DNA from: JASGTU01 sp963821815
GTDB lineage: Bacteria > Chloroflexota > Anaerolineae > Caldilineales > Caldilineaceae
NCBI GenBank assembly: GCA_963821815.1
Contig: CAWGFG010000006.1
Coordinates: forward strand, 1,736,001 to 1,800,000
Length of the DNA: 64,000 bases
Direction of reading: 5' to 3'
The position numbers were made by a program, and so were the translations under genes. Positions 1 to 8,450 of the stretch are shown one piece after another. Below the pieces are notes generated by a model. That model saw only the letters and a list, made by a program, of their open reading frames with translations. It ran no database searches and had not been told where the DNA came from. Every line of letters starts with the position of its first letter. Position 1 is the stretch's first letter.

Positions 1-1
1 G

Positions 2-730
2 GACGCCATCGTCCATTGCGGTTTTCTACGCGCCGAAGACGCAAGTGATCCGGACCAGCGTTTTACATCCGAGTTCGGAAACGTGCAGATGGCTTACAAT
101 GTCTACCAGACGGCGTATGAAGTCGGTGTTCCCAGAGTTGTCGTAGCCAGCTCAAACCATGCTGCCGATTACTACGAACCGCTCATTCTGGACCACAAGA
201 TGGACATTGTCACACCGGAGACGCGCGCTTTTTCTGACAATTATTATGGATGGGCCAAGGAAACATACGAGCACTTAGGCTTCATCTTCGCTGTGGGAAA
301 GCTAAGCGATGCGTCAGCCTACAACAAGAACACCCTCAGCGCTGCCGATTCCGCGGACGATATAGAAGATACAAGACAGATGGGAGTCGTCCAGATTCGT
401 ATCGGCGGACCGCGTGAGACCGACATTGAGAGATGCACACTCGGCGACATGGTTCGAGTGCGTCGAGCTTTAGGCGCTTATATCAGCCAGCGAGACCTCT
501 GTCAGCTGTTCGTTAAGAGCGTCGAGACAGACGATATCCGAGACGAGAACGGTATTCCGTTCCAGGTTTTCTACGGGATATCCGGCAATTCACATGCGTT
601 CTGGTCAATCACAAACGCTCGCCGTGTCATCGGCTACGAACCGCAAGACAACAGTGAAATTCGATTCCGTAAGAAGTTGGCTGAGCATTTAGAAGCCGCG
701 GCATCGGCCAAGGAGTCCGCATCAGGATGA
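2..730 (+). CDS. NAD-dependent epimerase/dehydratase, 5'-truncated by window edge
   Basis: The reading frame is open from base 2, so the N-terminal Rossmann Gly motif lies outside the window; 242 residues are visible. It is an extended short-chain dehydrogenase (NAD-dependent epimerase/dehydratase family): the hydrophobic strand 'VPRVVVASSNHAAD' carries the catalytic Ser region and 'YYGWAKETYE' supplies the Tyr-x-x-x-Lys catalytic pair. Enzymes of this type oxidise or epimerise sugars, and uronate dehydrogenase is a plausible specific role given the mannonate-dehydratase-like gene 2 kb downstream, but substrate cannot be read from the sequence. About 70 residues between the catalytic Lys and the C-terminal segment are unusually polar. 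The stop codon overlaps the ATG of the next gene (ATGA), so the two are translationally coupled. Confidence 0.85.
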   Translation, partial: DAIVHCGFLRAEDASDPDQRFTSEFGNVQMAYNVYQTAYEVGVPRVVVASSNHAADYYEPLILDHKMDIVTPETRAFSDNYYGWAKETYEHLGFIFAVGKLSDASAYNKNTLSAADSADDIEDTRQMGVVQIRIGGPRETDIERCTLGDMVRVRRALGAYISQRDLCQLFVKSVETDDIRDENGIPFQVFYGISGNSHAFWSITNARRVIGYEPQDNSEIRFRKKLAEHLEAAASAKESASG

Positions 731-1878
731 GCGTCAACACTCGAACCAACATGATTGGCGCCTATGGGCAATGGGCCGCTGACCTTGTGCCGGACGGACC
801 GGCTACGTATTCCTTTCGGAACATCAATCAGACCGATCTTGAAACCTGGCGATCCAGTGCTCGAGCACAGTTGCTCTCGCGGCTGGCTCAGCCGAACACG
901 GGAGGCGTGCCCACTACGTCAACCGTCGACACCTGGGAATACGACGGACTTGTCATCGAAAAGCTCCAGTGGCAATTACCCTACGGTCCGCCCACGGGGG
1001 CTTTGCTGCTAAAATCAGCTAGCGCAACCGGTAGACTTCCGGGTGTACTGGCGCTTCACGATCACGGCGGCAACAAGTACCTTGGCAAACGGAAAATCAC
1101 ACATACAGCCGATGACCAGCTTGTCATAGCGGTCGACCATCAGCGACAGTATTATGCTGGGATGGCCTGGGCAAATGAGTTGGCCAAACGCGGTTATGTC
1201 GTCCTTGTGCCGGACGCGTTCGCCTTTGCCAGTCGCCGCGTCCGACTGGACGACGTGCCCAACCTGATCCGCAATGGTCTCAGCGACGATGATCCTGAAA
1301 ACCCTGTCAACATCGTTACCTATAACCAGTGGGCGGCTGAGCACGAAGCCATCATGGTGAAGTCGTTGCTCAGCGCAGGAACGACATGGCCGGGTGTCTT
1401 CACTGCAGAAGACCAGCGAGCGTTGGATGTGTTGTGCGCTCGTGAGGACGTGGATGAATCGCGTATTGGATGCGGCGGTCTCTCCGGCGGCGGATTGCGC
1501 ACAGTCTTCCTGGCGGGTCTAGACGATCGGGTGCGCTGTGCCGTCTGTGCGGGCATGATGACCACCTGGCGCGACTTCCTGCTGAACCGCAGCTACACAC
1601 ATACTTTCATGTGCTATGTCCCGCTGCTACCGCCTGAGCTTAACTATCCTGAGATCCTTGGCCTGCGTGCGCCACTGCCCACTCTGGTGCTGAACAACAT
1701 AGATGACCCGCTATTTACACTGTATGAGATGAAACAGGCCGATGACATGTTGTCCGAGGTCTATTACAAAGCAGAAGGCAGCGAGAATTACCGTTGCAAT
1801 TTCTATTTGGGCCTACACAAATTTGACCGTAACATGCAAGCCGACGCGTTCGAATGGTTCGATCGCTTCTTGGCCTAG
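727..1878 (+). CDS. alpha/beta hydrolase (dienelactone hydrolase / acetyl-esterase-like)
   Basis: A 383-residue alpha/beta hydrolase. The nucleophile elbow is 'IGCGGLSGGG' with Ser253 in the G-x-S-x-G pattern; the acid is probably Asp326 or Asp327 in 'LNNIDDPLF' and the base His364 in 'GLHKFD'. The oxyanion strand 'GVLALHDHGG' (about residues 106-115) is typical of large esterases of the dienelactone-hydrolase or cephalosporin-deacetylase type. No signal peptide is visible, so it should be cytoplasmic. It starts at an ATG overlapping the stop of the upstream epimerase gene, which suggests a shared operon for degradation of an esterified or lactonised sugar acid; that substrate is inferred. 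The stretch between residues 165 and 240 is a lid-like insertion. Confidence 0.85.
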   Translation: MSVNTRTNMIGAYGQWAADLVPDGPATYSFRNINQTDLETWRSSARAQLLSRLAQPNTGGVPTTSTVDTWEYDGLVIEKLQWQLPYGPPTGALLLKSASATGRLPGVLALHDHGGNKYLGKRKITHTADDQLVIAVDHQRQYYAGMAWANELAKRGYVVLVPDAFAFASRRVRLDDVPNLIRNGLSDDDPENPVNIVTYNQWAAEHEAIMVKSLLSAGTTWPGVFTAEDQRALDVLCAREDVDESRIGCGGLSGGGLRTVFLAGLDDRVRCAVCAGMMTTWRDFLLNRSYTHTFMCYVPLLPPELNYPEILGLRAPLPTLVLNNIDDPLFTLYEMKQADDMLSEVYYKAEGSENYRCNFYLGLHKFDRNMQADAFEWFDRFLA

Positions 1879-1968
1879 ATACGTTCACGCCGAGCGGTCG
1901 ATAAAGCGAAACAGAATTGCAGGATAGGTTGGGGTGCAACGAGAATTTCGTCAGGTCTATGGATAAGT

Positions 1969-2742
1969 ATGAAGAACGGCTATATGACAATCGAATTACT
2001 AGAATACGAAGTGAACCGCTTTAATGGGATTGAGATACAAGCTGACCTGCTGCCGCAGGAAGTTGAGCAATTTACGCTTCAGCTCACGAACTCGCTTGAG
2101 CACTGGAAACTGAACGGGAATCAGCTTGTCTGGTTGGAAGTACCGATTGAGAAGTCGAGCTTCATTGCACCGGCGACGGCAGCTGGTTTCGTCTTTCACC
2201 ACAGCACAGAACGAAGCCTGACTATGCTGTTCACCCTTCGCAGCGGAACCGCTGTGCCGACTTACGCTACCCACTATATCGGCGTCGGTGGCGTGGTATT
2301 CAACGAACGAGGCGAGTTGCTTGTTGTCAGCGAATGGTATCGCCGCGATCGCAGCAAGCCGTATTACAAGCTGCCGGGGGGCGCGCTTCTGCCAGGCGAG
2401 CACCTAATTCATGGCGTGAAGCGAGAAGTGCTGGAGGAAACGGGTATACATGCTGACTTCGATGCACTGGTGGCGTTCCGTCACTGGCACGGATATCGGT
2501 GGAACAAGTCGGACATCTATTTTATCTGCCGACTTTCAGCTCTGAGCGAAGCCATTACTGCCCAGGAGTCGGAGATCGAAGAGGCGAAATGGATGGATGT
2601 GAACGACTATTTTTCCAACGAGAACGTCAGTACTTTCAATAAACGGTCAGTTTGCGCCGCTCTAGAAAGCCCCGGAATTGCCCCGGAGCAGATTGAGGGA
2701 TATGCTGATCCCGATCTGTTCGAATTCTTCATGCCGCACTAG
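1969..2742 (+). CDS. Nudix hydrolase with NUDT6-like N-terminal domain
   Basis: A 257-residue two-domain protein. Residues about 100-240 form the Nudix fold; the Nudix box begins 'GGALLPGEHL' near residue 138 and continues with the invariant R-E-x-x-E-E-x-G-hydrophobic signature, with every catalytic/metal-binding Glu present. The first about 90 residues match the pre-Nudix domain of eukaryotic NUDT6 and plant NUDTs: a 'VWLEVPIEKS' strand followed by 'FIAPATAAGFVFHH'. Known NUDT6-like proteins hydrolyse nucleoside diphosphate derivatives, but the substrate here is unknown. The start is uncertain: ATG at 1969 or ATG at 1984 (MTIELLEYEV), neither with a strong ribosome binding site. It follows the hydrolase gene by 90 bp in the same direction. 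Confidence 0.9.
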   Translation: MKNGYMTIELLEYEVNRFNGIEIQADLLPQEVEQFTLQLTNSLEHWKLNGNQLVWLEVPIEKSSFIAPATAAGFVFHHSTERSLTMLFTLRSGTAVPTYATHYIGVGGVVFNERGELLVVSEWYRRDRSKPYYKLPGGALLPGEHLIHGVKREVLEETGIHADFDALVAFRHWHGYRWNKSDIYFICRLSALSEAITAQESEIEEAKWMDVNDYFSNENVSTFNKRSVCAALESPGIAPEQIEGYADPDLFEFFMPH

Positions 2743-2821
2743 ACTAACACCACATTCGGTTTTTCTGTTCACTGACGGCGCACAGTTCGTGCGTCAGCCA
2801 TCATGAATCGGAGCGAGCTAT

Positions 2822-4021
2822 ATGCCAGTAACCATTAAGGATATCAAAGTCATCACGACGATGCCGGCGGGTTCCCGCTTGGTCATTGTCAAAGTGATCA
2901 CCTCCGAGCCCGGTCTATACGGCCTCGGGTGCGCAACGTTCACACAGCGTTGGAACGCAGTTGTCTCTGCCATCGAGAAGCATCTCAAGCCCTTCCTCAT
3001 CGGCCGCGACGTCAGTCGCATCGAAGAGATCTATCGCATGGCCACCGTGCACAGCTACTGGCGCAACGGTCCCGTATTGAACAACGCCATTTCCGGTGTG
3101 GACCAAGCGCTGTGGGATATTAAGGGCAAGATGGCCAATATGCCCGTCTATGACCTGCTGGGCGGCAAGTGTCGAGAGGCCGCAGCCGTCTATGCGCATG
3201 CAAACGGTGCCGACCCGAGCGAAGTTATTGACAGCGTCAAAGCCTACCAGGAAGAGGGCTACCGTTTCATCCGCGTACAAATGGGCGGCTACGGCGGCAA
3301 GACGGAAGATTTCGTAAAGCCGGACAACTCACCGGAGGGTCACTACTACGACCCCCGCGCCTATATGCGAAACATGCTGGATATGATCGGCAAGGTGCGC
3401 GAGGAAGTTAGTCCCGAGCTTGAGTTGCTGCATGACATCCACGAGCGGCTGCAACCCATCGATGCCGTCCAGTTCGCCAAGGATGTGGAGCAATACAATC
3501 TCTTCTTCCTAGAAGACGCCCTCGCTCCCGAAGACATCGTCTGGTTCGAACGCATCCGCGAGCAGTGCGCCACCCCCATCGCTATGGGTGAGCTCTTCAA
3601 TAACCCGCGCGAATGGCAGCCGCTGATTTCCCGGCGCCTCATCGATTTCATTCGCATGCACGTGAGCCAGATGGGTGGCATCACTCCGGCGCGCGCTGTC
3701 GCGATGCATGCCAATATGTACGGCGTTCGCACGGCGTGGCACGGTCCGGGAGACACTTCGCCGGTAGGTCATGCCGCCAACCTGCACATGGACCTGTGGG
3801 CGCCGAACTTCGGCATTCAGGAATGGTGCCGCTTCCCGGAACACGTCTATGAGATGTTCCCGGGTTTGCCGGAAGTACGCAATGGCTACATGTACCCCAA
3901 TGACAAACCGGGTTTGGGCATTGACATCGATGAGAAACTTGCTGCGAAGTATCCCGCCGAAGACACTATCGAAATGTGGACGCAGACGCGTTGGCCCGAT
4001 GGGTCACCGGCACGACCGTAA
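2822..4021 (+). CDS. manD: mannonate-dehydratase-type enolase superfamily protein (ManD/RspA-like)
   Basis: A 399-residue mandelate-racemase/enolase superfamily member of the ManD group, which dehydrates D-mannonate to 2-keto-3-deoxygluconate. The capping-domain sequence 'GVDQALWDIKGKMANMPVYD' and 'DLLGGKC' are diagnostic. Metal ligands are Asp205, Glu231 and Glu257 ('HDIHERL', 'FLEDA', 'MGELFN'); His207 and His307 ('TAWHGPGD') complete the active site, and the 'RVQMGGYG' segment matches the loop that carries the catalytic Arg/Tyr in characterised ManD. Start codon has GGAG eight bases upstream. With the upstream epimerase it suggests uronate or aldonate catabolism. Many ManD homologues have low activity or act on gluconate, so the exact substrate is uncertain. 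Confidence 0.85.
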   Translation: MPVTIKDIKVITTMPAGSRLVIVKVITSEPGLYGLGCATFTQRWNAVVSAIEKHLKPFLIGRDVSRIEEIYRMATVHSYWRNGPVLNNAISGVDQALWDIKGKMANMPVYDLLGGKCREAAAVYAHANGADPSEVIDSVKAYQEEGYRFIRVQMGGYGGKTEDFVKPDNSPEGHYYDPRAYMRNMLDMIGKVREEVSPELELLHDIHERLQPIDAVQFAKDVEQYNLFFLEDALAPEDIVWFERIREQCATPIAMGELFNNPREWQPLISRRLIDFIRMHVSQMGGITPARAVAMHANMYGVRTAWHGPGDTSPVGHAANLHMDLWAPNFGIQEWCRFPEHVYEMFPGLPEVRNGYMYPNDKPGLGIDIDEKLAAKYPAEDTIEMWTQTRWPDGSPARP

Positions 4022-4069
4022 TCGTTCGACACAACAAGAATTTGTAATATGACGGGGTTTGTATCTAAA

Positions 4070-4101
4070 AAGAAGCGGCTGACGATCGTCAGCCGCTTCT
4101 T
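4070..4101. terminator. bidirectional terminator between convergent genes
   Basis: A perfect 32-base inverted repeat: 14-bp arms beginning AAGAAGCGGCTGAC around a GATC loop, lying between the convergent manD-like gene and the metal ATPase gene. It is A/T-rich on both flanks, as expected for a shared intrinsic terminator. Confidence 0.85.
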
Positions 4102-4122
4102 ATTCTATGGTACGGAATTGCC

Positions 4123-6165
4123 CTATGCTGTGAGCTTCTTCTTGGGTTTCATAGCCAGCATACGTAGACCGTTAGCCACAACGATAAGCGTGCTACCCTC
4201 ATGCCCGACGACGCCCAACGGCAGCGGCATCACAAAGCCCCTTAAAAAGATAGGAACGACAACCGTGAGCGTGATCAGCGTGATGATAACGCCGACCGAG
4301 AAGACCACATTCTGCCGCACGATTCGTTCGGCTTTGCGGCCCAACTGCATCATGAAAGGCAGCATTGCCAGATCCGATGACATCAGTACGATATCGGCTG
4401 TCTCTAGTGCAACATCCGTGCCGCCGGCGCCCATGGCGATACCCACACTTGCCTTAGCGAGTGCGGGCGCATCGTTGACGCCGTCACCAACCATGCCCAC
4501 GGTCCACTGGTTAGTGAGTTCCTCGATGACGTCCACCTTGTGTTCTGGTAACAGCTCAGCGTGGATCTCGTCGATACCAACGCTCTCGGCAATTGCGTCG
4601 GCGACCGCTTGATTGTCGCCGGTCAGCATGACAATACGCTCGACGCCGACTGCATGGAGTGCTGCAATAGCGTCTTTGGCTTCCTCTCGCATTGTGTCGG
4701 CGACGGCTATGTAGCCCACTGCTTCCCAGTCGCGCTCATCGCCTAGCGTATCCTCGACGGTGCTCTTGCGTACGACCAACATAGCCGTTTTACCCTGGTC
4801 CTGCAGCGCTTTGCCAATGAGTCCGATCGCTGGCGAGAAAGGCATCTCCGCATCCATAAAGAGCTTCTCATTGCCGATGTAGATCGTCTCACAACGATCT
4901 TCTCTGCAGAACGTCGCCTGGATGCCGTGACCGGCAATAGCACGGAACTCAGTCGGCTCTTCCAGTTGAATTCCCTGCTTAATCGCCTCTTCGGTTACGG
5001 CGCGGGCAATCGAGTGCTCGCTGCGCATTTCTGCACTGCCTGCGATGCGCAACAAGTCTTCCTTGCTATATCCGCTCAGTGGATGCACATTCGTCACAAC
5101 CGGGCGACCATAGGTCAACGTGCCAGTCTTGTCGAAGGCCATGGCTCGAATCTTGGCGACGATTTCCAGATATGCGCCACCCTTAAAGAGTACGCCGTTT
5201 CGAGCACCGGCTGCAATGGCGCTAAGAATACTTGCCGGCGTACTGATAATCAGTGCACAAGGGCTAGCAACGACCAGCAATGTCATCGCTCGATACAACG
5301 TCAAGTCAATCGGCTCATCGAGAAAGACTATTGGAATGATGATAGCCAGTAGGGTTCCGCCGATGACTGCATAGGTGTATGGCTGACTGAAACGATCGAT
5401 GAACCGCTGCGTTGGTGCTGCATCTTCTTGCGCTTCACTGACCAGGTCGATGATCTTGCTAAGTGTCGAGTCAGACGCAAGCTTACCTACTTCAATCTCA
5501 AGCAGCCCATCTCCGTTGATGGTGCCAGCGAAGACTGTATCACCTTTTTCCTTGTGGACTGGAACGCTTTCTCCCGTAATGGGACTCTGATCGACAGAGC
5601 TGGCTCCCTTTACAACTGTGCCGTCTACTGCAAGCCGCTCACCCGGGTAGGTTAGCACGATTTCGCCCACGTTAAGGTCTTCAACGGGCACGGAGAGCTC
5701 ATCTCCGTCACGCCGCACGAGCGCTACTGCAGGTCTCAAATCGGATAGCGCCTGGATAGCCTTGCGCGTTCGGTCCATAGCGAATTCTTCCAGTGCGCCG
5801 CTCAGCGTGAACAGGAAGAGCAAGAGTGCGCCCTCTTCCCATTGGCCAATTAGCGCCGCGCCGACCGCCGCCGTGATCATGAGGAAGTCGATATCGAATC
5901 GACCCTCCTTCGCCTCTGCAAGCGCCCCCTTAGCGCCTGTATAGCCGCCGGCTGCGAATGCAGTGACCGCAAAGACGATGACGAGCCACTGTGGCATAGC
6001 GCCTGTCAAGCCTCCGCCAATCCAACCGATAACCAGCGCAATCAGGGTGATGCCTGCCAGCACCATTTCATGATTGTTCTGCCACAAACGGAAGAGCGCT
6101 GTCTGCTTAACCCAAGACTCTTGTTCTGGTTTTGACGCCGCTAGCGTCGCTGACTCAACTGACAC
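4123..6165 (-). CDS. P1B-4-type metal-efflux ATPase (Fe/Co/Zn)
   Basis: A heavy-metal P-type ATPase of about 680 residues. Numbering from the ATG at 6180: membrane helices near 38-55 and 62-80, actuator 'TGES' at 202-205, transport-site 'SPC' at 306-308, phosphorylated Asp350 in 'DKTGTLT', hinge 'GDGVNDAPAL', and 'HEGST' at 660-664 in a late membrane helix. SPC together with HEGGT/HEGST defines the P1B-4 subgroup, whose members export Fe(II), Co(II) or Zn(II); there is no N-terminal metal-binding HMA domain. The start is probably GTG at 6165, six bases after a perfect AGGAGG, rather than ATG at 6180. It overlaps the end of the Fur-family gene and shares its PerR-box promoter, so a PfeT-like iron or zinc efflux role is inferred. 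Confidence 0.92.
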   Translation of the reverse strand: MSVESATLAASKPEQESWVKQTALFRLWQNNHEMVLAGITLIALVIGWIGGGLTGAMPQWLVIVFAVTAFAAGGYTGAKGALAEAKEGRFDIDFLMITAAVGAALIGQWEEGALLLFLFTLSGALEEFAMDRTRKAIQALSDLRPAVALVRRDGDELSVPVEDLNVGEIVLTYPGERLAVDGTVVKGASSVDQSPITGESVPVHKEKGDTVFAGTINGDGLLEIEVGKLASDSTLSKIIDLVSEAQEDAAPTQRFIDRFSQPYTYAVIGGTLLAIIIPIVFLDEPIDLTLYRAMTLLVVASPCALIISTPASILSAIAAGARNGVLFKGGAYLEIVAKIRAMAFDKTGTLTYGRPVVTNVHPLSGYSKEDLLRIAGSAEMRSEHSIARAVTEEAIKQGIQLEEPTEFRAIAGHGIQATFCREDRCETIYIGNEKLFMDAEMPFSPAIGLIGKALQDQGKTAMLVVRKSTVEDTLGDERDWEAVGYIAVADTMREEAKDAIAALHAVGVERIVMLTGDNQAVADAIAESVGIDEIHAELLPEHKVDVIEELTNQWTVGMVGDGVNDAPALAKASVGIAMGAGGTDVALETADIVLMSSDLAMLPFMMQLGRKAERIVRQNVVFSVGVIITLITLTVVVPIFLRGFVMPLPLGVVGHEGSTLIVVANGLRMLAMKPKKKLTA

Positions 6166-6682
6166 TGGCTTCCTCCTCATTGTTCACGTCTGACAGATTA
6201 CTATGTTTGCCGTTGCTTGTGAGCGCTTTTCTCGTAAGCTCGTCCTGGATTTCCAGTCGCTTGGCTTCGCGACAGTCCTCGCAAAAGCCAAATACATCCA
6301 GTTTGAAAGCGACTGGTTCAAATCCACCTTCCCGCCAGGCGTCGCTGTTGAAGTTCACTGCCTGGTCAATGGGAATGTCGGTTATAGAATGACAGCGCAG
6401 GCAGACGAGGTTGATATGCGGTTCTGTGTTTGTGTCAAAATGGGTATGTCCACCGCCAAAGTTGATGCCGACAATGACGCCTAGTTCCTGCAACATATTT
6501 AGCGTGTTGTACACCGTTGCGAGGCTGATATCGGGATTCGCCTGAGAGATGGCGTCGAACACCTGTGTTGGCGTCGGATGTGTGTGCGTATCAGCCAGAT
6601 ACTCGCAAATGACGCGACGCTGTGCAGTCACGCGGCCGCCAGTCATCCGGATTGAATTGAGCAATTCTTCTGTATTAGCCAT
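6155..6682 (-). CDS. perR: Fur-family regulator, PerR-like
   Basis: A 175-residue Fur superfamily repressor. Winged-helix DNA-binding domain about residues 12-85 ('RVTAQRRVICEYL', 'LATVYNTLNML'), dimerisation domain after it with two CxxC structural zinc pairs (CLRC, CEDC). Regulatory-site residues expected for PerR are present: His in 'THPT', Asp in 'HFDTN', His in 'EPHIN', Asp in 'SITD'; the second His of the usual HxH is Asn. PerR senses peroxide through metal-catalysed His oxidation. Context supports PerR over Fur or Zur: its own promoter overlaps a near-consensus PerR box and the coupled downstream gene is a P1B-4 efflux pump. A 30-residue polar C-terminal tail extends beyond the last CxxC. 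Confidence 0.88.
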   Translation of the reverse strand: MANTEELLNSIRMTGGRVTAQRRVICEYLADTHTHPTPTQVFDAISQANPDISLATVYNTLNMLQELGVIVGINFGGGHTHFDTNTEPHINLVCLRCHSITDIPIDQAVNFNSDAWREGGFEPVAFKLDVFGFCEDCREAKRLEIQDELTRKALTSNGKHSNLSDVNNEEEASVS

Positions 6683-6743
6683 AATTTCTAACTACTATCT
6701 TGCAAGGTTCCGACATTAGAAAACGCGATAAACACACGCGTAG

Positions 6744-6760
6744 TTTGGAATCATTCTAAA
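6744..6760 (-). promoter_or_regulatory. PerR box (operator)
   Basis: The 15-mer TTGGAATCATTCTAA (6745-6759) matches the PerR consensus TTAnAATnATTnTAA at all but one position, and the flanking T and A extend the palindrome to 17 bases. It lies directly downstream of the -10 hexamer of the minus-strand promoter, covering the probable transcription start, a position that would block initiation. Confidence 0.85.
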
Positions 6761-6767
6761 CAGGTTC

Positions 6768-6797
6768 ATTATACCAGTTAGTGTTTTAATTCGTCAA
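6768..6797 (-). promoter_or_regulatory. sigma70-type promoter of the perR-ATPase operon
   Basis: Reading the minus strand: -35 TTGACG (6797-6792), 18-bp spacer, -10 TATAAT (6773-6768). The start site would fall near 6761, immediately next to the PerR box. Confidence 0.85.
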
Positions 6798-6883
6798 TTT
6801 GGCAGTCATTCGGAAATTTACAACTCTTCGCGGAGAATATCGTCTACTTCCTAGGTGGAAGGATGGCTACTGCAGAAAACCGT

Positions 6884-6912
6884 TTGACATGGGACCATGG
6901 GGTTGCTACAAT
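6884..6912 (+). promoter_or_regulatory. sigma70-type promoter upstream of membrane protein and ctaB
   Basis: TTGACA (6884-6889), 17-bp spacer, TACAAT (6907-6912) on the plus strand, 62 bp before the first start codon. This is a near-consensus strong promoter, divergent from the perR promoter. Confidence 0.8.
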
Positions 6913-6974
6913 CGTCGCCGTTCACGCACTGATCCGGGTACGTTTTACAGTATCGAAGGAATCGGAGATACATT

Positions 6975-7346
6975 TTGGAACGCATACTGCGTACGATGGT
7001 TACGCTCATCATAGTTGTCGGATCCTTCGCATGGATCGTTTTCAGCTATATTCCGGATAGATTGATCGAAATTCCCAAATATCACTTTGCCACGGACAAC
7101 GTTAGCCCGGTATCCCTGGTATTGTTCGGCATTTCCCTTGTCGTGATCCTCGGACTGCAACTATGGATCACGGTGAACACCGGGCGATCAGTACTGGAAT
7201 ATAATAAGAGCGACGAACGGCAAGAGCACGGGTTTCGGCTCCGAACCGGCTTGGAGACGACGTTGACCGCGCTGCCCATCGGCTTCACGCTTCTTCTGGG
7301 CGCGGCGGCTATTGTTTGGTGGCAGGGTTTCATCCGTTTCCCATAG
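6975..7346 (+). CDS. small membrane protein with CoxII-like transmembrane hairpin
   Basis: A 123-residue protein with three predicted membrane helices: about 8-26, 44-64 and 96-117. The last two and their polar linker resemble the N-terminal hairpin of cytochrome c oxidase subunit II, including 'ETTLTALPIGFTLLL' as in the E-x-x-W-T-x-x-P segment of CoxII, but the CuA cupredoxin domain is absent. It sits 93 bp upstream of ctaB under one promoter, so a link to haem A or oxidase assembly is plausible. This is a resemblance seen by eye, not a family assignment; an unrelated small membrane protein is the alternative. Confidence 0.65.
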   Translation: MERILRTMVTLIIVVGSFAWIVFSYIPDRLIEIPKYHFATDNVSPVSLVLFGISLVVILGLQLWITVNTGRSVLEYNKSDERQEHGFRLRTGLETTLTALPIGFTLLLGAAAIVWWQGFIRFP

Positions 7347-7439
7347 CGGAAGCCGCAATAATTGCACCAAACCGTTCCGGCATCAGTTGCACAGTCGAGT
7401 GAAAGCCAAGAATGAAGTGTAGAATAGAGATCTATACCA

Positions 7440-8408
7440 ATGCAGATGAACAGTAACAGTGTTGATGCGACTAGACTAACGAAAAATAAGGCACAAGAAC
7501 ACCAATCTGAATCGGCGTCTGGAACGCCACTACTGGTTAATGTCGGTGACTATTTCTCACTGACCAAGCCGCGCATTATCTCGCTACTGCTCATTATCAC
7601 GTTTGTGCCCATGTTCCTGGCTGCCCACAACCCGCCCGGTGGAATGCTGATCGTCTGGACGCTGTTAGGCGGTTTTCTGGCTGCTGGCGGCGCCAACACC
7701 ATCAACCAGTTTGTTGACCGTGACATCGACCACGTCATGACGCGTACTCGCAAACGACCGTTGCCGTCCGGCAGGATGACGCCGGTTCAAGTGCTCGTCT
7801 TTGGCATCGCACTGAGCGCCTTGAGCTTCGTTCAACTCTGGCTTACTGTCAATTTGTTGACTGCAGCGCTAGCCTTGTCCGGCATTCTGTTCTACGTATT
7901 CATTTACACATGGCTGCTAAAACGCAACAGCACGCAAAACATCGTTATCGGTGGCGCCGCCGGAGCAATTCCACCTCTAGTGGGTTGGGCGGCGGTAGCC
8001 AATGATCTGACCCTGCTGCCGATCATTTTGTTCCTCATCGTCTTCTTCTGGACGCCGCCGCACTTCTGGGCGCTGGCTCTCATGCGCAAGAAGGAATATG
8101 CAGCGGCTCGCGTGCCCATGCTGCCGGTCATCGCCGGCGACCGCGAAACCCACCGCCAGATCGTTCAATATAGTGTCATTATGGCCTTGGTGAGCCTGCT
8201 GCCGGTCATGCTGCAGTTGCTCGGTCCCGTCTATCTGGCAATCGCTATGACGCTCAATGGCTTCTTCATTGTCAACGCTATTGCTATTTACCGGCGACCG
8301 ACCAACAAAAATGTTTGGCGACTGTACAAGTACAGCCTCATGTACTTGGCGCTGCTCTTCATCGGTATGGGCATCGATCGGCTCTTCCATATCGCGCCGC
8401 CGTTGTAG
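7440..8408 (+). CDS. ctaB: protoheme IX farnesyltransferase (haem O synthase)
   Basis: A 322-residue UbiA-superfamily prenyltransferase that converts haem B to haem O for haem-copper oxidases. The first aspartate-rich motif 'NQFVDRDIDHVMTRTRKRPL' (near residues 89-108) is the haem O synthase signature, and 'FWTPPHFWALAL' the second conserved loop. About nine hydrophobic helices follow a 35-residue polar N-terminus. Start could be ATG 7440 or 7446; no clear ribosome binding site separates them. It is the distal gene after the CoxII-hairpin-like protein, consistent with respiratory oxidase assembly, although no oxidase subunit genes are in the window. Confidence 0.95.
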   Translation: MQMNSNSVDATRLTKNKAQEHQSESASGTPLLVNVGDYFSLTKPRIISLLLIITFVPMFLAAHNPPGGMLIVWTLLGGFLAAGGANTINQFVDRDIDHVMTRTRKRPLPSGRMTPVQVLVFGIALSALSFVQLWLTVNLLTAALALSGILFYVFIYTWLLKRNSTQNIVIGGAAGAIPPLVGWAAVANDLTLLPIILFLIVFFWTPPHFWALALMRKKEYAAARVPMLPVIAGDRETHRQIVQYSVIMALVSLLPVMLQLLGPVYLAIAMTLNGFFIVNAIAIYRRPTNKNVWRLYKYSLMYLALLFIGMGIDRLFHIAPPL

Positions 8409-8450
8409 AGCAACGGGGCGAGGCGCTCAACCCCATCATGATAGGCAACT

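Noticed and set aside
4070..4101. 32-bp perfect palindrome as an IS end or recombination site
   Set aside because: Position between convergent genes and A/T flanks fit a terminator; no transposase or target duplication.
4123..6165. CadA/ZntA-type zinc/cadmium ATPase
   Set aside because: The membrane motif is SPC with HEGST, and there is no HMA domain, which places it in P1B-4.
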